The position numbers and the translations under genes were made by a program. From Pseudoblastomonas marina (lineage in GTDB: Bacteria > Pseudomonadota > Alphaproteobacteria > Sphingomonadales > Sphingomonadaceae), in NCBI RefSeq assembly GCF_014641655.1, contig NZ_BMID01000001.1:1602427-1666426 (forward strand): a DNA stretch of 64,000 nucleotides. Reading direction: 5' to 3'. Within the stretch, counting starts at the first letter, position 1, and every line of letters starts with the position of its first letter. The notes below the pieces were generated by a model. The model saw only the letters and a list, made by a program, of their open reading frames with translations. It searched no databases and was not told where the DNA came from. Below are positions 21,682 to 30,833 of the stretch, piece by piece.

Positions 21682-23194
21682 ATGAGTGCTTTCGGACGCA
21701 GGAGCGGAGGGAATGGCAGCCCGGGTGGCGGACGCCCGAGCTTCGGTGTCGCCCGCCCGATGAAGGGGAGCGGCTCTCCCCCGCCCAAGCGCGACGAAGA
21801 CGCGCCCGCACCGGGCGGCGGCGAACAGTTTCCCCCGCTTCCGAGCGACAATGCCGACGGTGATGCGCCCGCGTCGGCGAACCCGCGCGGCGGAGATGCG
21901 ATGGAGCGGCTCGCCCAGCGTTCGAACAGCGTCCACCAGCCCGCGACGCAGGACGGTTTCGAGGCCAGCGTCCACAAGATCAAGGAACAGGTGCTCCCGC
22001 GCCTGCTCGAACGTGTCGACCCCGAGGCGGCGGCCACGCTGACCAAGGATGAACTGTCGGAAGAATTCCGGCCGATCATCCTCGAGGTGCTCGCCGAGCT
22101 CAAGGTCACGCTCAACCGCCGCGAGCAGTTCGCGCTCGAAAAGGTCCTCGTCGACGAATTGCTCGGCTTCGGCCCGCTCGAGGAATTGCTCAACGATCCC
22201 GACGTCTCGGACATCATGGTCAACGGACCCGACCAGACCTACGTCGAAAAGAACGGCAAGCTGCAGCTCGCGCAGATCCGCTTCCGCGACGAGCAGCACC
22301 TGTTCCAGATCGCCCAGCGGATCGTGAACCAGGTCGGTCGCCGCGTCGACCAGACCACGCCGCTCGCCGACGCCCGTCTCAAGGACGGCAGCCGTGTCAA
22401 CGTGATCGTTCCGCCGCTTTCGCTGCGCGGCACCGCGCTCTCGATTCGTAAGTTCTCCGAGAAGCCGATCACGCTCGACATGCTCAAGGGTTTCGGCTCG
22501 ATGAGCGAGAAGATGTGCACCGCGTTGAAGATCGCGGGCGCGTGCCGGATGAACGTCGTGATCTCGGGCGGTACCGGCTCGGGCAAGACGACGATGCTCA
22601 ACGCGCTGTCAAAGATGATCGACCCGGGCGAGCGCGTGCTGACGATCGAGGATGCCGCCGAACTTCGCCTGCAGCAGCCGCACTGGCTGCCGCTCGAAAC
22701 GCGCCCCCCGAACCTCGAAGGCCAGGGCGCGATCACGATCGGCGACCTCGTCAAGAACGATCCTGGGCGAAATTCGTGGCGCGGAGTGTTTCGACCTCCT
22801 CGCCGCGATGAACACAGGCCATGACGGCTCGATGTGCACGCTTCACGCCAACAGCCCGCGCGAATGCCTCGGCCGCATGGAAAACATGATCCTGATGGGC
22901 GACATCAAGATCCCGAAAGAAGCCATCAGCCGCCAGATCGCCGAATCGGTCGATTTGATCGTGCAGGTGAAGCGCCTGCGCGACGGTTCGCGCCGCACCA
23001 CCAACATCACCGAGGTGATCGGGATGGAAGGCGACGTGATCGTGACGCAGGAACTGTTCAAGTTCGAATATCTCGACGAGAGCGAGGACGGCAAGATCAT
23101 GGGCGAATACCGATCGTCCGGTCTGCGCCCCTACACGCTGGAGAAGGCCCGCCAGTTCGGGTTCGACCAGGCGTTCCTCGAAGCCTGTCTCTAA
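21682..23194 (+). pseudogene. cpaF: CpaF/TadA-type secretion ATPase, frameshifted
   Basis: CpaF is the ATPase that drives Tad/Flp pilus assembly. The first frame (to 22764) has a Gly/Pro-rich N-terminus, the N-terminal domain and Walker A GGTGSGKTT, then ITIGDLVKN. The family normally continues ALRMRPDRI before ILGEIRGAECFD. Here only one base separates AAC (N) from ATC CTG GGC (ILG), so about 26 bases are missing and the frame shifts. The rest (GHDGSMCTLHANSPRE through FLEACL, to 23194) is intact in another frame. A start at 21640 has a better ribosome site, while 21682 gives MSAFGRR. No other tad genes lie nearby. It could also be a sequencing or assembly error. Confidence 0.88.
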
Positions 23195-23430
23195 GCCGCT
23201 TTCCAACCCTTGACCGCGGCAATCGCGAGGCCCGCGGCAACGAACAGCGACGCCAGCGCGATAAACGTCCACGGCATGAAGCCGACCGCATCGGGCGAAC
23301 TACGCTTCACCCGGCGGTTGTCCGACCAGATCGAGAATATCGCGAGCAGCACCAGCCCGAGCGCCCACAGCGCCGCATGCGTGGCGGGGCTGGCAAAGCG
23401 AATGTGGCTCCAGAGCTCGTTCAAGTCCAT
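23191..23430 (-). CDS. Small two-helix membrane protein, unknown
   Basis: 79 residues. Two membrane segments (about 17-35 and 53-74) are joined by a basic loop containing SDNRRVKRSS. Its stop overlaps the stop of cpaF by four bases (CTAA region), a convergent arrangement. An ATG nine bases upstream (MRAMDL) is an alternative start. I do not recognise a named family. Confidence 0.65.
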   Translation of the reverse strand: MDLNELWSHIRFASPATHAALWALGLVLLAIFSIWSDNRRVKRSSPDAVGFMPWTFIALASLFVAAGLAIAAVKGWKAA

Positions 23431-23487
23431 CGCGCGCATATGGGCGCTGCATAGCCGATAGCAACGGCCCGGCTTGCACCGAATTGC

Positions 23488-24411
23488 GTGGTCGCTAAGG
23501 CCAGCGACGTGGATTCCACCGTCGCCGCCCCTCGCCCGCTCATGGCGGTCATTCTCCGCATCTGCGCCGCGCTGGTGCTCGCGACGATGTCGGCGCTGGT
23601 CAAGCTGGCCGGCGAAGCGGGCGTCCACCTCACCGAAATCGTGTTCTGGCGACAGGCGATCACGTTGCCGATCGTGTTCGGCTGGACGCTGATCGTCGCC
23701 GACCTCGCGAGCCTGAAGCCCAACCGCTTCTCCGCCCATTTCGTGCGCGCGCTATTCGGGATCACCGGGATGGCACTGGTCTACGGTGCGGTCACGCTGC
23801 TGCCGCTGGCCGAGGCGACGACACTCAATTTCACCGCACCGATCTTCGCGGTGATCCTCGCAATGGTGCTCCTCAAGGAGGAAATCGGCCGCTATCGCTG
23901 GACGGCCGTCGCGATCGGTTTCGCCGGCATCCTGATCGTGACCCAGCCCGGCAATGCGACGATCGATCCATTCGGGGTCGCCATCGGGCTCGGCGGCGCG
24001 TTCATGATCGCGCTGGTCTCGATCCAGATCCAGGATTTGAACCGCACCGAGACCGCGCAGGGCATCGTGTTCTGGTTCTGCATGCTGACCCTGCCGCTGC
24101 TGGCGCTGTTCCTGCCCTTCTTCGGTAGCGCGCACGACGCGAGTGGGTGGCTCCTGCTCGGCGGCGTCGGCCTGACCGGCGCGGCGGGGCAATTGCTGCT
24201 GACCACGAGCCTGCGGTTCGGCTCGGCTGCGACGGTGATCGTGATGGATTATACCGCGCTGGTCTGGGCGACGACCTATGGCTGGCTGTTCTGGGATCGC
24301 CTGCCGGGGCCCGCATTGTGGCTGGGCGCGCCGCTGATCATCGCGGCGGGCACGATCATCGTCCTGCGTGAACGCCACCTCGCTCGGCGCAAGACCGTCG
24401 GCGGAACCTAA
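23488..24411 (+). CDS. EamA-type transporter (DMT superfamily), second copy
   Basis: 307 residues from a GTG at 23488; ATG 23539 (MAVILRIC) is a plausible shorter start. Ten membrane segments in two EamA repeats, with PLAEATTLNFTAPIFAVILA and LRFGSAATVIVMDYTALVWA as the family-like segments. It is only distantly similar to the EamA gene at 20640-21539 and belongs to a different branch by eye. The substrate is unknown. Confidence 0.9.
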   Translation: MVAKASDVDSTVAAPRPLMAVILRICAALVLATMSALVKLAGEAGVHLTEIVFWRQAITLPIVFGWTLIVADLASLKPNRFSAHFVRALFGITGMALVYGAVTLLPLAEATTLNFTAPIFAVILAMVLLKEEIGRYRWTAVAIGFAGILIVTQPGNATIDPFGVAIGLGGAFMIALVSIQIQDLNRTETAQGIVFWFCMLTLPLLALFLPFFGSAHDASGWLLLGGVGLTGAAGQLLLTTSLRFGSAATVIVMDYTALVWATTYGWLFWDRLPGPALWLGAPLIIAAGTIIVLRERHLARRKTVGGT

Positions 24412-24470
24412 ATCGGCGCTTTCCGTTTGACTCGCATCGCGACCCGCTCGCTCCAAAGGAAGGAAATACC

Positions 24471-24602
24471 ATGATCCGCAAGCTCCTTATCGCCACGGGC
24501 GCCATTGCACTCACGTTGGGCGCCACCGCCTGCAACACCGTCAAGGGGTTGGGACAGGACATCGAATCGGTCGGCGAAGCCGGTGAAGACGCGATCGATT
24601 GA
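24471..24602 (+). CDS. Entericidin-like small lipoprotein
   Basis: 43 residues. AAAGGAAGG lies eight bases before the ATG. The signal sequence MIRKLLIATGAIALTLGATA ends at a lipobox cysteine (LGATAC, Cys21). The short mature part NTVKGLGQDIESVGEAGEDA is the typical entericidin A/B pattern (C-N-T-x-x-G-x-G-x-D-I). Entericidins are very short cell-envelope lipoproteins with antidote/toxin roles proposed in enterics; the role here is unknown. It is followed 25 bases later by a strong terminator. Confidence 0.9.
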   Translation: MIRKLLIATGAIALTLGATACNTVKGLGQDIESVGEAGEDAID

Positions 24603-24627
24603 TCGCCACGCTTCGATAACAGTCGAG

Positions 24628-24654
24628 AAGGCCGGCCATTGCGCCGGCCTTTTT
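24628..24654. terminator. Bidirectional terminator between convergent genes
   Basis: AAGGCCGGC pairs perfectly with GCCGGCCTT around a six-base loop, followed by a T run that reaches into the TCA (stop) of the gene on the other strand. The AA/TT edges make it usable from both sides: for the entericidin gene on plus and the riboswitch-led operon on minus. Confidence 0.86.
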
Positions 24655-25253
24655 CATGCGCGCTTGCGATAGACCAGCAGCAGGTTGTTCGCGGGCATTT
24701 CGACGCGCCGCGACAGATCGAAGCCCGAGCGATCCGCCAGCCTGTCGAGATCCTCGCGCGGGCGCAGGCCCCAGCGCGGATCGCGGCTGCGCAGGCTGCG
24801 GTCGAATTCGACGTTCGACATAGCTGTCTCGGTCCGCCCCTCGAAGAACGGTCCGTAGACGATCAGCGGCGCTTCGACGGCGAGCACCCTCGCCGCGCCC
24901 TCGAACAGTCCGACCGTGGCGGGCCAAGGGCTGATATGGACCATGTTGATGCAGAGCAAAGCGGAGGCGCTTTCGACCGGCCATTGTCCCAGCGCTGCAT
25001 CGAGCCCGAGCGGACCGCGAAGGTTGTCGCGCGCTTCTTCTGCGAAGCGCGCGAGCATTGCCAGCCGCGCTTGCTCGTCGCGATCGGTCGGCTGCCATTC
25101 GAGCGCGGGGAATCGCTCGGCGAAATAGGTTGCGTGCTCACCGCTTCCGCTGGCGATTTCGAGCACCAGGCCGGTGTCGGGGAGTTCGTCGGCGAGGATG
25201 TCGGCAATCGGTTCGCGATTGCGGAGGGCGGCGGGAGAACTGGGCGGCACCAT
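24654..25253 (-). CDS. DUF938-family SAM-dependent methyltransferase
   Basis: 199 residues from the ATG at 25253. The class I methyltransferase SAM motif is VLEIASGSGEHATYFA, followed by WQPTDRDE (acidic end of strand 2) and ALLCINMVHISPW. The C-terminus (NNLLLVYRKRA) is typical of DUF938. The substrate is unknown. It is the last gene of the run that begins at gcvT, five bases after the preceding gene, so it is probably transcribed from the glycine-controlled promoter. Confidence 0.88.
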   Translation of the reverse strand: MVPPSSPAALRNREPIADILADELPDTGLVLEIASGSGEHATYFAERFPALEWQPTDRDEQARLAMLARFAEEARDNLRGPLGLDAALGQWPVESASALLCINMVHISPWPATVGLFEGAARVLAVEAPLIVYGPFFEGRTETAMSNVEFDRSLRSRDPRWGLRPREDLDRLADRSGFDLSRRVEMPANNLLLVYRKRA

Positions 25254-25258
25254 GCGGC

Positions 25259-25729
25259 TCAGATCCAGCGCCGCACGCGCTTGCGATATGCCGCGTAATC
25301 CTCGCCGAAGACATGCGCGAGATGGCGTTCCTCGCGCGTGATCACGAAACGGTCGACCAGCAGCACCGCCACGACCGTGCCGATCATCGCGCCGAAGCTC
25401 CCGAACACCAGCGCGACGCCGAAGGAGGCGAATGCCATGCCCAGATACATCGGGTTGCGCGTGATCCGGTAGAACCCCTTGGTCACCAGCGCGTTGTCGC
25501 GCTTCCACGGTTCGGGGTTCGTCCCGGCCGAAAAGAACCAGCCGAGTGCCGCGCCGATCAGCACGCTGCCGAGCCCTACCAGCACCCAGCCGAGCGTTTG
25601 GGGCCATGCTCCCACGAGCACCGGCCATTCGAGCGTGCGGCCCGCCCACAGCCCGAGCAACAGGCAGCCGAAGTAAATCAGCGGCGGAGGGAAGCGGACC
25701 TGCGGGCTGTCGTCGTCAACCAGCGGCAT
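25259..25729 (-). CDS. Isoprenylcysteine carboxyl methyltransferase-like membrane protein
   Basis: 156 residues from the ATG at 25729. Four to five membrane segments with the ICMT/PEMT-family motif ITRNPMYLGM, then EERHLAHVFGEDYAAYRKRVRRW at the end, which forms the SAM-binding part in this family. Bacterial members are mostly uncharacterised and may methylate lipids or small molecules. It overlaps the upstream ABA4-like gene by 14 bases and is followed five bases later by a soluble methyltransferase. Confidence 0.87.
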   Translation of the reverse strand: MPLVDDDSPQVRFPPPLIYFGCLLLGLWAGRTLEWPVLVGAWPQTLGWVLVGLGSVLIGAALGWFFSAGTNPEPWKRDNALVTKGFYRITRNPMYLGMAFASFGVALVFGSFGAMIGTVVAVLLVDRFVITREERHLAHVFGEDYAAYRKRVRRWI

Positions 25730-26183
25730 CGTCGGTCTCCATACCGGGCCTGGTCGCGCGGTAGAACAGGTAGATCGCGAGGCCGAGTGGGCCCGCCATG
25801 AGGGTCGCGAGCAGTATCCCCGCCTGCGACCAGCGCGGGATGGCGCGCGCATCGGCGTCACCCGCGATCCACCAGCCGACCATCAGGTCGAAGGCGAGGT
25901 AATGCGTCCAGCCGACCACGACCCCACCGCGCGACTGGAACAGTTGCATGATCCCGTCGACCGAATAGTTCGCCAACAGCTCGGACATGCCGCCCGCGGT
26001 GCCCTCGGGGTCGAACGAGCCCGACGACAGGCCGAGCAGCAACACCGCATAGGTCGCGCAGAGCAGTGCGATCGGCACCGTCAGCACGAAGCGCCGCAAG
26101 GCTTCGGTGCGCGGCGCAAGGATCAGGACGCCCCATCCCGCCACAGCGACCAGGTTGGTCGCCGAGAAGAGCGCGTCCCACAT
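25716..26183 (-). CDS. ABA4-like membrane protein
   Basis: 155 residues with four membrane segments. MWDALFSATNLVAVAGWGVLI at the start, GWTHYLAFDLMVGWWIAGDA in the middle and LMAGPLGLAIYLFYRATR at the end match the ABA4-like family (PF14108), whose plant member is needed for neoxanthin synthesis; the bacterial role is unknown. It begins three bases after the gcvPB stop with no terminator between, so it belongs to the gcv transcript. Confidence 0.85.
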   Translation of the reverse strand: MWDALFSATNLVAVAGWGVLILAPRTEALRRFVLTVPIALLCATYAVLLLGLSSGSFDPEGTAGGMSELLANYSVDGIMQLFQSRGGVVVGWTHYLAFDLMVGWWIAGDADARAIPRWSQAGILLATLMAGPLGLAIYLFYRATRPGMETDDAAG

Positions 26184-26186
26184 GCC

Positions 26187-27788
26187 CTAGCGGTCCCCGA
26201 CTTCGCTGGGAGTGGGGATGCGCGGCACGCCCGGCTCGCCCTGCCATGCCAGCACCGGCTTGCGCGCGGCCTGCGTCTCGTCGAGGCGGCGGCGCGGCGC
26301 GTAATACGGCGCGCCGTGGAGCGCCTCGTCGCCGTCCTTGGCGCGCTGCGCGACGTGACGGATGCTCTCGATCAACCGGTCGAGGCCGTCCTTGCTCTCG
26401 GTCTCGGTCGGCTCGACCAGCATCGCACCGTGCACCACCAGCGGGAAATAGACCGTCATCGGGTGGAAGCCCTCGTCGATCAGACCCTTGGCGATGTCGA
26501 GCGTCGAGAACCCTTCGGCGAGCCCGTCATCGCTGAACAGCGCCTCGTGCATGCACGGGCCGCTGGCGCCGTAGGGCGCGTCGAGCGTGTCCTCGAGCCG
26601 GCGCAGCACGTAGTTCGCGTTGAGCACGCAATCCTCGGCCACCTGGCGCAATCCGTCCGCGCCGTGGCTGAGGATATAAGTCAGCGCGCGGGTGAACATG
26701 CCCATCTGGCCGTGGAACGCCGCCATCCGGCCGAAGCTCTTGGCGTGGTCGAATTCCTTGAGGCTCTCTTCCTCGACCAGGTGAACCGTGCCGTCCTCCA
26801 TCCGCGCAGTAAACGGCAGCGGGCCGTAGGGGGACAGCGCCTCGGACAACACAACCGGCCCGGAGCCCGGTCCGCCGCCGCCATGCGGGGTCGAGAAGGT
26901 CTTGTGCAAATTGATGTGCATCGCGTCGACGCCGAGGTCGCCCGGGCGGACCTTGCCCACGATCGCGTTGAAGTTCGCGCCGTCGCAATAGACGTAACCG
27001 CCGGCGGCATGCACCGCGTCGGAGATCGCCTTCATGTCGCGCTCGAACAGCCCGCAAGTGTTCGGATTGGTGATCATCACGCCCGCGACGTCGGGACCGA
27101 GCCGTTCCTTCAACTTGGCGAGGTCGACGCGCCCCTCCTTGGTCGCGGGGATTGCCTCGACCTTGTAGCCGGCGAAGGCCGCAGTCGCAGGATTGGTCCC
27201 ATGCGCGCTTTCGGGGACGAGGATCACCTCGCGTGCATCGCCCTGCGCCTCGAGCGCGGCCCGGATGCAGAGGATTCCGCACAATTCGCCGTGCGCACCG
27301 GCCTTGGGGCTCATCGCGACGCCGTGCATCCCGGTCAGCTCGATCAGCCAGTGCGCGAGCTCGTTCATCACTTCAAACGCGCCGCGCACGGTGTCGACCG
27401 GCTGGAGCGGGTGAACATCGGCGAAGCCGGGCATCCGCGCGACCTTCTCGTTGAGGCGCGGATTGTGCTTCATCGTGCACGAGCCGAGCGGGAAAGGACC
27501 GAGGTCGATCGCATAGTTCTGGCGGCTGAGGCGGGTGTAGTGGCGCACCGTTTCGGGCTCGCTGAGGCCGGGCAGCTGAGCCCTTTGCTTGCGCGCGAAC
27601 CGGCCCAGCGCGGGATCGATCTCGCCCGGCTGCTCGTCGAAATCGACGCCGGTCGTGTCGCAGCCCGCGAGTTCGAAGATCAGCTTCTCCTCGAGCATCA
27701 GCGCGGCGTCGCCGCTGCTGGTCGGGGCGGCTTCTCCACTGCCATCGCCCATGGCGGGCTTCCAGCCGGATGCGTTGGGCGCGTTCAT
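26187..27788 (-). CDS. gcvPB: Glycine dehydrogenase (decarboxylating) subunit 2
   Basis: 533 residues from the ATG at 27788. PLP-dependent P-protein, C-terminal half of the split two-subunit form. The PLP lysine is K296 in HINLHKTFSTPHGGGGPG; PFPLGSCTMKHNP and VPESAHGTNPATA are also diagnostic. With gcvPA it decarboxylates glycine and loads the aminomethyl group on lipoylated GcvH. Its start overlaps the gcvPA stop (ATGA). The frame is open upstream to 28535, inside gcvPA, and that part was rejected. Confidence 0.97.
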   Translation of the reverse strand: MNAPNASGWKPAMGDGSGEAAPTSSGDAALMLEEKLIFELAGCDTTGVDFDEQPGEIDPALGRFARKQRAQLPGLSEPETVRHYTRLSRQNYAIDLGPFPLGSCTMKHNPRLNEKVARMPGFADVHPLQPVDTVRGAFEVMNELAHWLIELTGMHGVAMSPKAGAHGELCGILCIRAALEAQGDAREVILVPESAHGTNPATAAFAGYKVEAIPATKEGRVDLAKLKERLGPDVAGVMITNPNTCGLFERDMKAISDAVHAAGGYVYCDGANFNAIVGKVRPGDLGVDAMHINLHKTFSTPHGGGGPGSGPVVLSEALSPYGPLPFTARMEDGTVHLVEEESLKEFDHAKSFGRMAAFHGQMGMFTRALTYILSHGADGLRQVAEDCVLNANYVLRRLEDTLDAPYGASGPCMHEALFSDDGLAEGFSTLDIAKGLIDEGFHPMTVYFPLVVHGAMLVEPTETESKDGLDRLIESIRHVAQRAKDGDEALHGAPYYAPRRRLDETQAARKPVLAWQGEPGVPRIPTPSEVGDR

Positions 27789-29155
27789 GCCGCTTCTCCT
27801 TCGAGTACCGCGCTCAGGGTGGTGGCGAATGTCTCGATGTCCTCGGGGGTGCAGGTTTCGGTAACCGCGACGACGAGGCCGTTCGCGAGCGCCTCCTCGT
27901 CGGGATAGAGGCGGCCCAGCGATACCCCGCCCAGCACGCCGCGTTCGGCCAGTTCGCGCACCACTTCGCGCGCATCGGACGGCAGCACGATGGTGAACTC
28001 GTTGAAGTAGACGTCGTTGAGCACGCGCACCCCCTTCACGTCGCCCAGCCGCTGCGCCGCGAGCCGCGCACGCGAGTGGTTGATGCGCGCCAGCGTCTCG
28101 AGCCCTGCCCCGCCCAGCAGCGTCATGTGAATGCTGAAGGCGAGCGCACAAAGACCTGAATTGGTGCAGATATTCGAAGTCGCCTTCTCGCGCCGGATAT
28201 GCTGCTCGCGGGTCGAAAGCGTCAGCACGAAACCGCGCTTGCCGTCGGCGTCGACGGTCTCGCCACAAAGCCGCCCAGGCATCTGGCGGACGAATTTCTC
28301 GCGGCAGCCGAACAGGCCGAGATAGGGTCCGCCGAAGTTGAGGCCGACGCCAAGCGACTGGCCTTCGCCGACAACAATATCCGCGCCCAGCGCGCCGGGC
28401 GCTTCGATCAGACCGAGCGCGACCGGCTCGGTCACCACCGCGACCAGCAGCGCGCCCCTGTCGTGCGCGGCGTCGGCGATCTTTGCGAGGTCGGGAATGC
28501 GGCCGAGGATGTCGGGATACTGCACCACGACGCACGAGGTCCTGTCGTCGATCTGGGCGATGATCGCGTCCTCGTCACAATCGGCATCGAGATCGGGCGC
28601 GCCCGAGAACAACTCGTCCTTGGTGAACTTCGCCATGGTCTGCGCGGTCGAGACGTAATGCGGGTGAAGGCCATGTGCGAGCACGGCGCGCGATTTGCGC
28701 GTGATCCGCCCGGCCATCACGATCGCTTCCCAGCAGGCGGTCGACCCGTCGTAGAGCGAGGCGTTGGCGATGTCGGTGCCGAACATCCGCGCGACCTGCG
28801 TCTGGAATTCGAACAATACCTGCAGCGTGCCCTGCGCGATCTCGGGCTGGTAGGGCGTGTAGGCGGTCAGGAACTCGCCGCGCTGGATAAGGTGGTCGAC
28901 GCTCGCCGGGACATGGTGGCGGTAGGCTCCCGCGCCGAGGAAGAACGGCGCGTCGTTCGCGGCGAGGTTCTTCTTGCTCAATCGCCGCATGTGCTTTTCG
29001 ACCGCCATCTCGCTGGCCTGCTTGGGCAGGCCCTCGATATCGCCCTTAAGCCGCGCTTCGGCGGGCACGTCGACGAACAGGTCGTCGATTTCCCTCGCGC
29101 CGATCGCTTCGAGCATCTCGCGGCGGTTGTCGTCGGTCAGTGGCAGGTAACGCAT
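27785..29155 (-). CDS. gcvPA: Glycine dehydrogenase (decarboxylating) subunit 1
   Basis: 456 residues, full length for the N-terminal half of the split P-protein. It opens MRYLPLTDDNRREMLEAIGA. FLGAGAYRHHVPASVD, YTPYQPEIAQGTLQ and GEGQSLGVGLNFGGPYLG are typical. It acts as a heterodimer with gcvPB, whose start overlaps its stop by four bases. The 136 bases between it and gcvH contain only two palindromes. Confidence 0.97.
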   Translation of the reverse strand: MRYLPLTDDNRREMLEAIGAREIDDLFVDVPAEARLKGDIEGLPKQASEMAVEKHMRRLSKKNLAANDAPFFLGAGAYRHHVPASVDHLIQRGEFLTAYTPYQPEIAQGTLQVLFEFQTQVARMFGTDIANASLYDGSTACWEAIVMAGRITRKSRAVLAHGLHPHYVSTAQTMAKFTKDELFSGAPDLDADCDEDAIIAQIDDRTSCVVVQYPDILGRIPDLAKIADAAHDRGALLVAVVTEPVALGLIEAPGALGADIVVGEGQSLGVGLNFGGPYLGLFGCREKFVRQMPGRLCGETVDADGKRGFVLTLSTREQHIRREKATSNICTNSGLCALAFSIHMTLLGGAGLETLARINHSRARLAAQRLGDVKGVRVLNDVYFNEFTIVLPSDAREVVRELAERGVLGGVSLGRLYPDEEALANGLVVAVTETCTPEDIETFATTLSAVLEGEAA

Positions 29156-29165
29156 TTTCTTCCCC

Positions 29166-29284
29166 AGTCTGCCCTCCCGCCTTCGGGAGGGGAGCGAGAC
29201 GCGAGCCGCGAAACGGTTTCAGTCGCAGCGGGGTGGGACTTGCGGCCCATGCCCACCCCCTGCCCCTCCCGCCAGCGGGAGGGG
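29166..29284. repeat. Two extragenic palindromes between gcvPA and gcvH
   Basis: CCCTCCCG facing CGGGAGGG (about 29170-29190) and CCCCTCCCGC facing GCGGGAGGGG (29263-29284) sit in the only sizeable gap of the gcv operon. Both can form strong hairpins in RNA. Neither is followed by a T run on the minus strand, so they look like processing or stability elements or small dispersed repeats rather than terminators. Confidence 0.6.
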
Positions 29285-29291
29285 AATTTCG

Positions 29292-29663
29292 TCACAGATT
29301 GTCGACGAAGCTCGAATACTTGTCCTCGTCCATGAGGCCCGACAACTCGTCGGCGTTGGAGAGGCGGATCTTGAAGAACCAGCCGTCGCCCTCGGCGTCG
29401 TTGTTGACCAGTTCGGGTTCGCCGTCGAGGTCGCCATTGACCTCGACCACCTCGCCCGAGACCGGCGCATAGACATCGCTGGCGGCCTTCACCGAATCGA
29501 CCACGCACGGAGCGTCGCCCTTTTTCAGCGTATCGCCCTTCTCCGGCAATTCGACGAAGGTGATGTCGCCCAGCTGGCTCTGCGCATAGTCGGTGATACC
29601 GACGGTGCCGACATCGCCGTCAACGTCGATCCACTCATGATCCTCGGTAAAGTAACGGGGCAT
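29292..29663 (-). CDS. gcvH: Glycine cleavage system H protein
   Basis: 123 residues, usual length. The lipoyl carrier lysine is K59 in [19 protein letters not shown] protein shuttles the aminomethyl group from the P-protein to GcvT. It lies 12 bases after gcvT. Confidence 0.98.
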   Translation of the reverse strand: MPRYFTEDHEWIDVDGDVGTVGITDYAQSQLGDITFVELPEKGDTLKKGDAPCVVDSVKAASDVYAPVSGEVVEVNGDLDGEPELVNNDAEGDGWFFKIRLSNADELSGLMDEDKYSSFVDNL

Positions 29664-29675
29664 TTGACTGTCTCC

Positions 29676-30800
29676 TCAGCGGAAATAGCGGTTGGGTACG
29701 AAAGGCATTGGGACGACCGTGGCGGCAAGCCGCTTGCCGCGCACGTCGACCTCGAGTTCGGTGCCGGTCCCGGCGCGGTCGGCGGCGACATAGCCCATCG
29801 CGATCGGATGGCCGAGGCTGGGCGCGAACCCGCCGCTGGTGACGGTGCCGACCTGCGTGTCGCCGGCCATGATCGCATCGCCCTCGCGCGCGGCGCGGCG
29901 GCCGTCGAGCGCGAGCCCGACGCGCTTGGCTTCGGTCCCGTTTTCGAGCAGTTTCAGGATGCGATCGGCGCCGTGGAAGCCCCCTTCGGCGCGGCGACGC
30001 TTGCTGATCGCGAAGGTCAGCCCGGCGCTCACCGGTTCGCTGTCGGTGGTGAGGTCGTGGCCGTAAAGCGGGAGCCCGGCTTCGAGGCGCAGGCTGTCGC
30101 GCGCGCCGAGCCCGATCGGCTTGACCTCGTCCATCGCGACCAGCGCTTCGGCCAGCGCCCATGCCTTGTCTGCGGGGACAGATATCTCGAACCCGTCTTC
30201 GCCGGTATAGCCCGAGCGGCTGATCCACAGCGGCGTGCCGTTCCAGTCGGCGAGGCCGGCCTGCATGAATTTCAGATCGTCGATCATCGGGGCGATCCGC
30301 GCCAGCGCGACCGCCGCCTCGGGCCCCTGCAACGCGAGCAGCGCCTGATCCTCGTGATGGGTGAGCGTGATCTCGTCGGGTAGGTGTTCGCGCAGGAAAC
30401 CGATATCGTCCCACTTGCACGCGCCGTTGACGACCAGCGCGTAGTGATCGCCGGCGTTGGTGACCATCAGGTCGTCGAGCACGCCGCCGTCCTCGTCGAG
30501 CAGCATCGAATAGCGCATCCGGCCCGGCTTCAGGATCGCGAAGTCGCCCGGCATGATCGCTTCGAGCGCCTCGACCGCGCCTTCGCCGCTGACGCTGAGC
30601 TGGCCCATATGCGAGACGTCGAACAGGCCGGCATGCTCGCGCGTCCAGAGGTGTTCGGCGATGATTCCCTCATACTGGATCGGCATGTGATAGCCGGCGA
30701 ATTCGACCATCCGTGCGTCCCGTTCGCGATGCCAGGCATCGAGTGGCAGGCTCTGGGTCTCGATCACGTCTTCGGGGGAATTGTCGGCTTCGGCGGTCAC
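29676..30800 (-). CDS. gcvT: Glycine cleavage system aminomethyltransferase (T protein)
   Basis: 374 residues. Transfers the methylene group from H protein to tetrahydrofolate, releasing ammonia. FDVSHMGQLSVSG near the N-terminus and ISRSGYTGEDGFEI in the middle are diagnostic. The start is a GTG at 30800, placed by AAGGAG six bases upstream and by lying just behind the riboswitch. It is the first gene of the operon. Confidence 0.97.
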   Translation of the reverse strand: MTAEADNSPEDVIETQSLPLDAWHRERDARMVEFAGYHMPIQYEGIIAEHLWTREHAGLFDVSHMGQLSVSGEGAVEALEAIMPGDFAILKPGRMRYSMLLDEDGGVLDDLMVTNAGDHYALVVNGACKWDDIGFLREHLPDEITLTHHEDQALLALQGPEAAVALARIAPMIDDLKFMQAGLADWNGTPLWISRSGYTGEDGFEISVPADKAWALAEALVAMDEVKPIGLGARDSLRLEAGLPLYGHDLTTDSEPVSAGLTFAISKRRRAEGGFHGADRILKLLENGTEAKRVGLALDGRRAAREGDAIMAGDTQVGTVTSGGFAPSLGHPIAMGYVAADRAGTGTELEVDVRGKRLAATVVPMPFVPNRYFR

Positions 30801-30833
30801 GCAAGGCTCCTTCGCGGGTGCACCCGCACTTTC

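Noticed and set aside
25902-27908. Long plus-strand frame opposite the ABA4-like gene and gcvPB
   Set aside because: Composition is His/Arg/Ala-rich antisense to conserved gcvP sequence, with no family features.
29166-29284. Hairpins between gcvPA and gcvH as terminators
   Set aside because: No T run follows on the transcribed strand, and gcvPA/gcvPB must be expressed with gcvT-gcvH.
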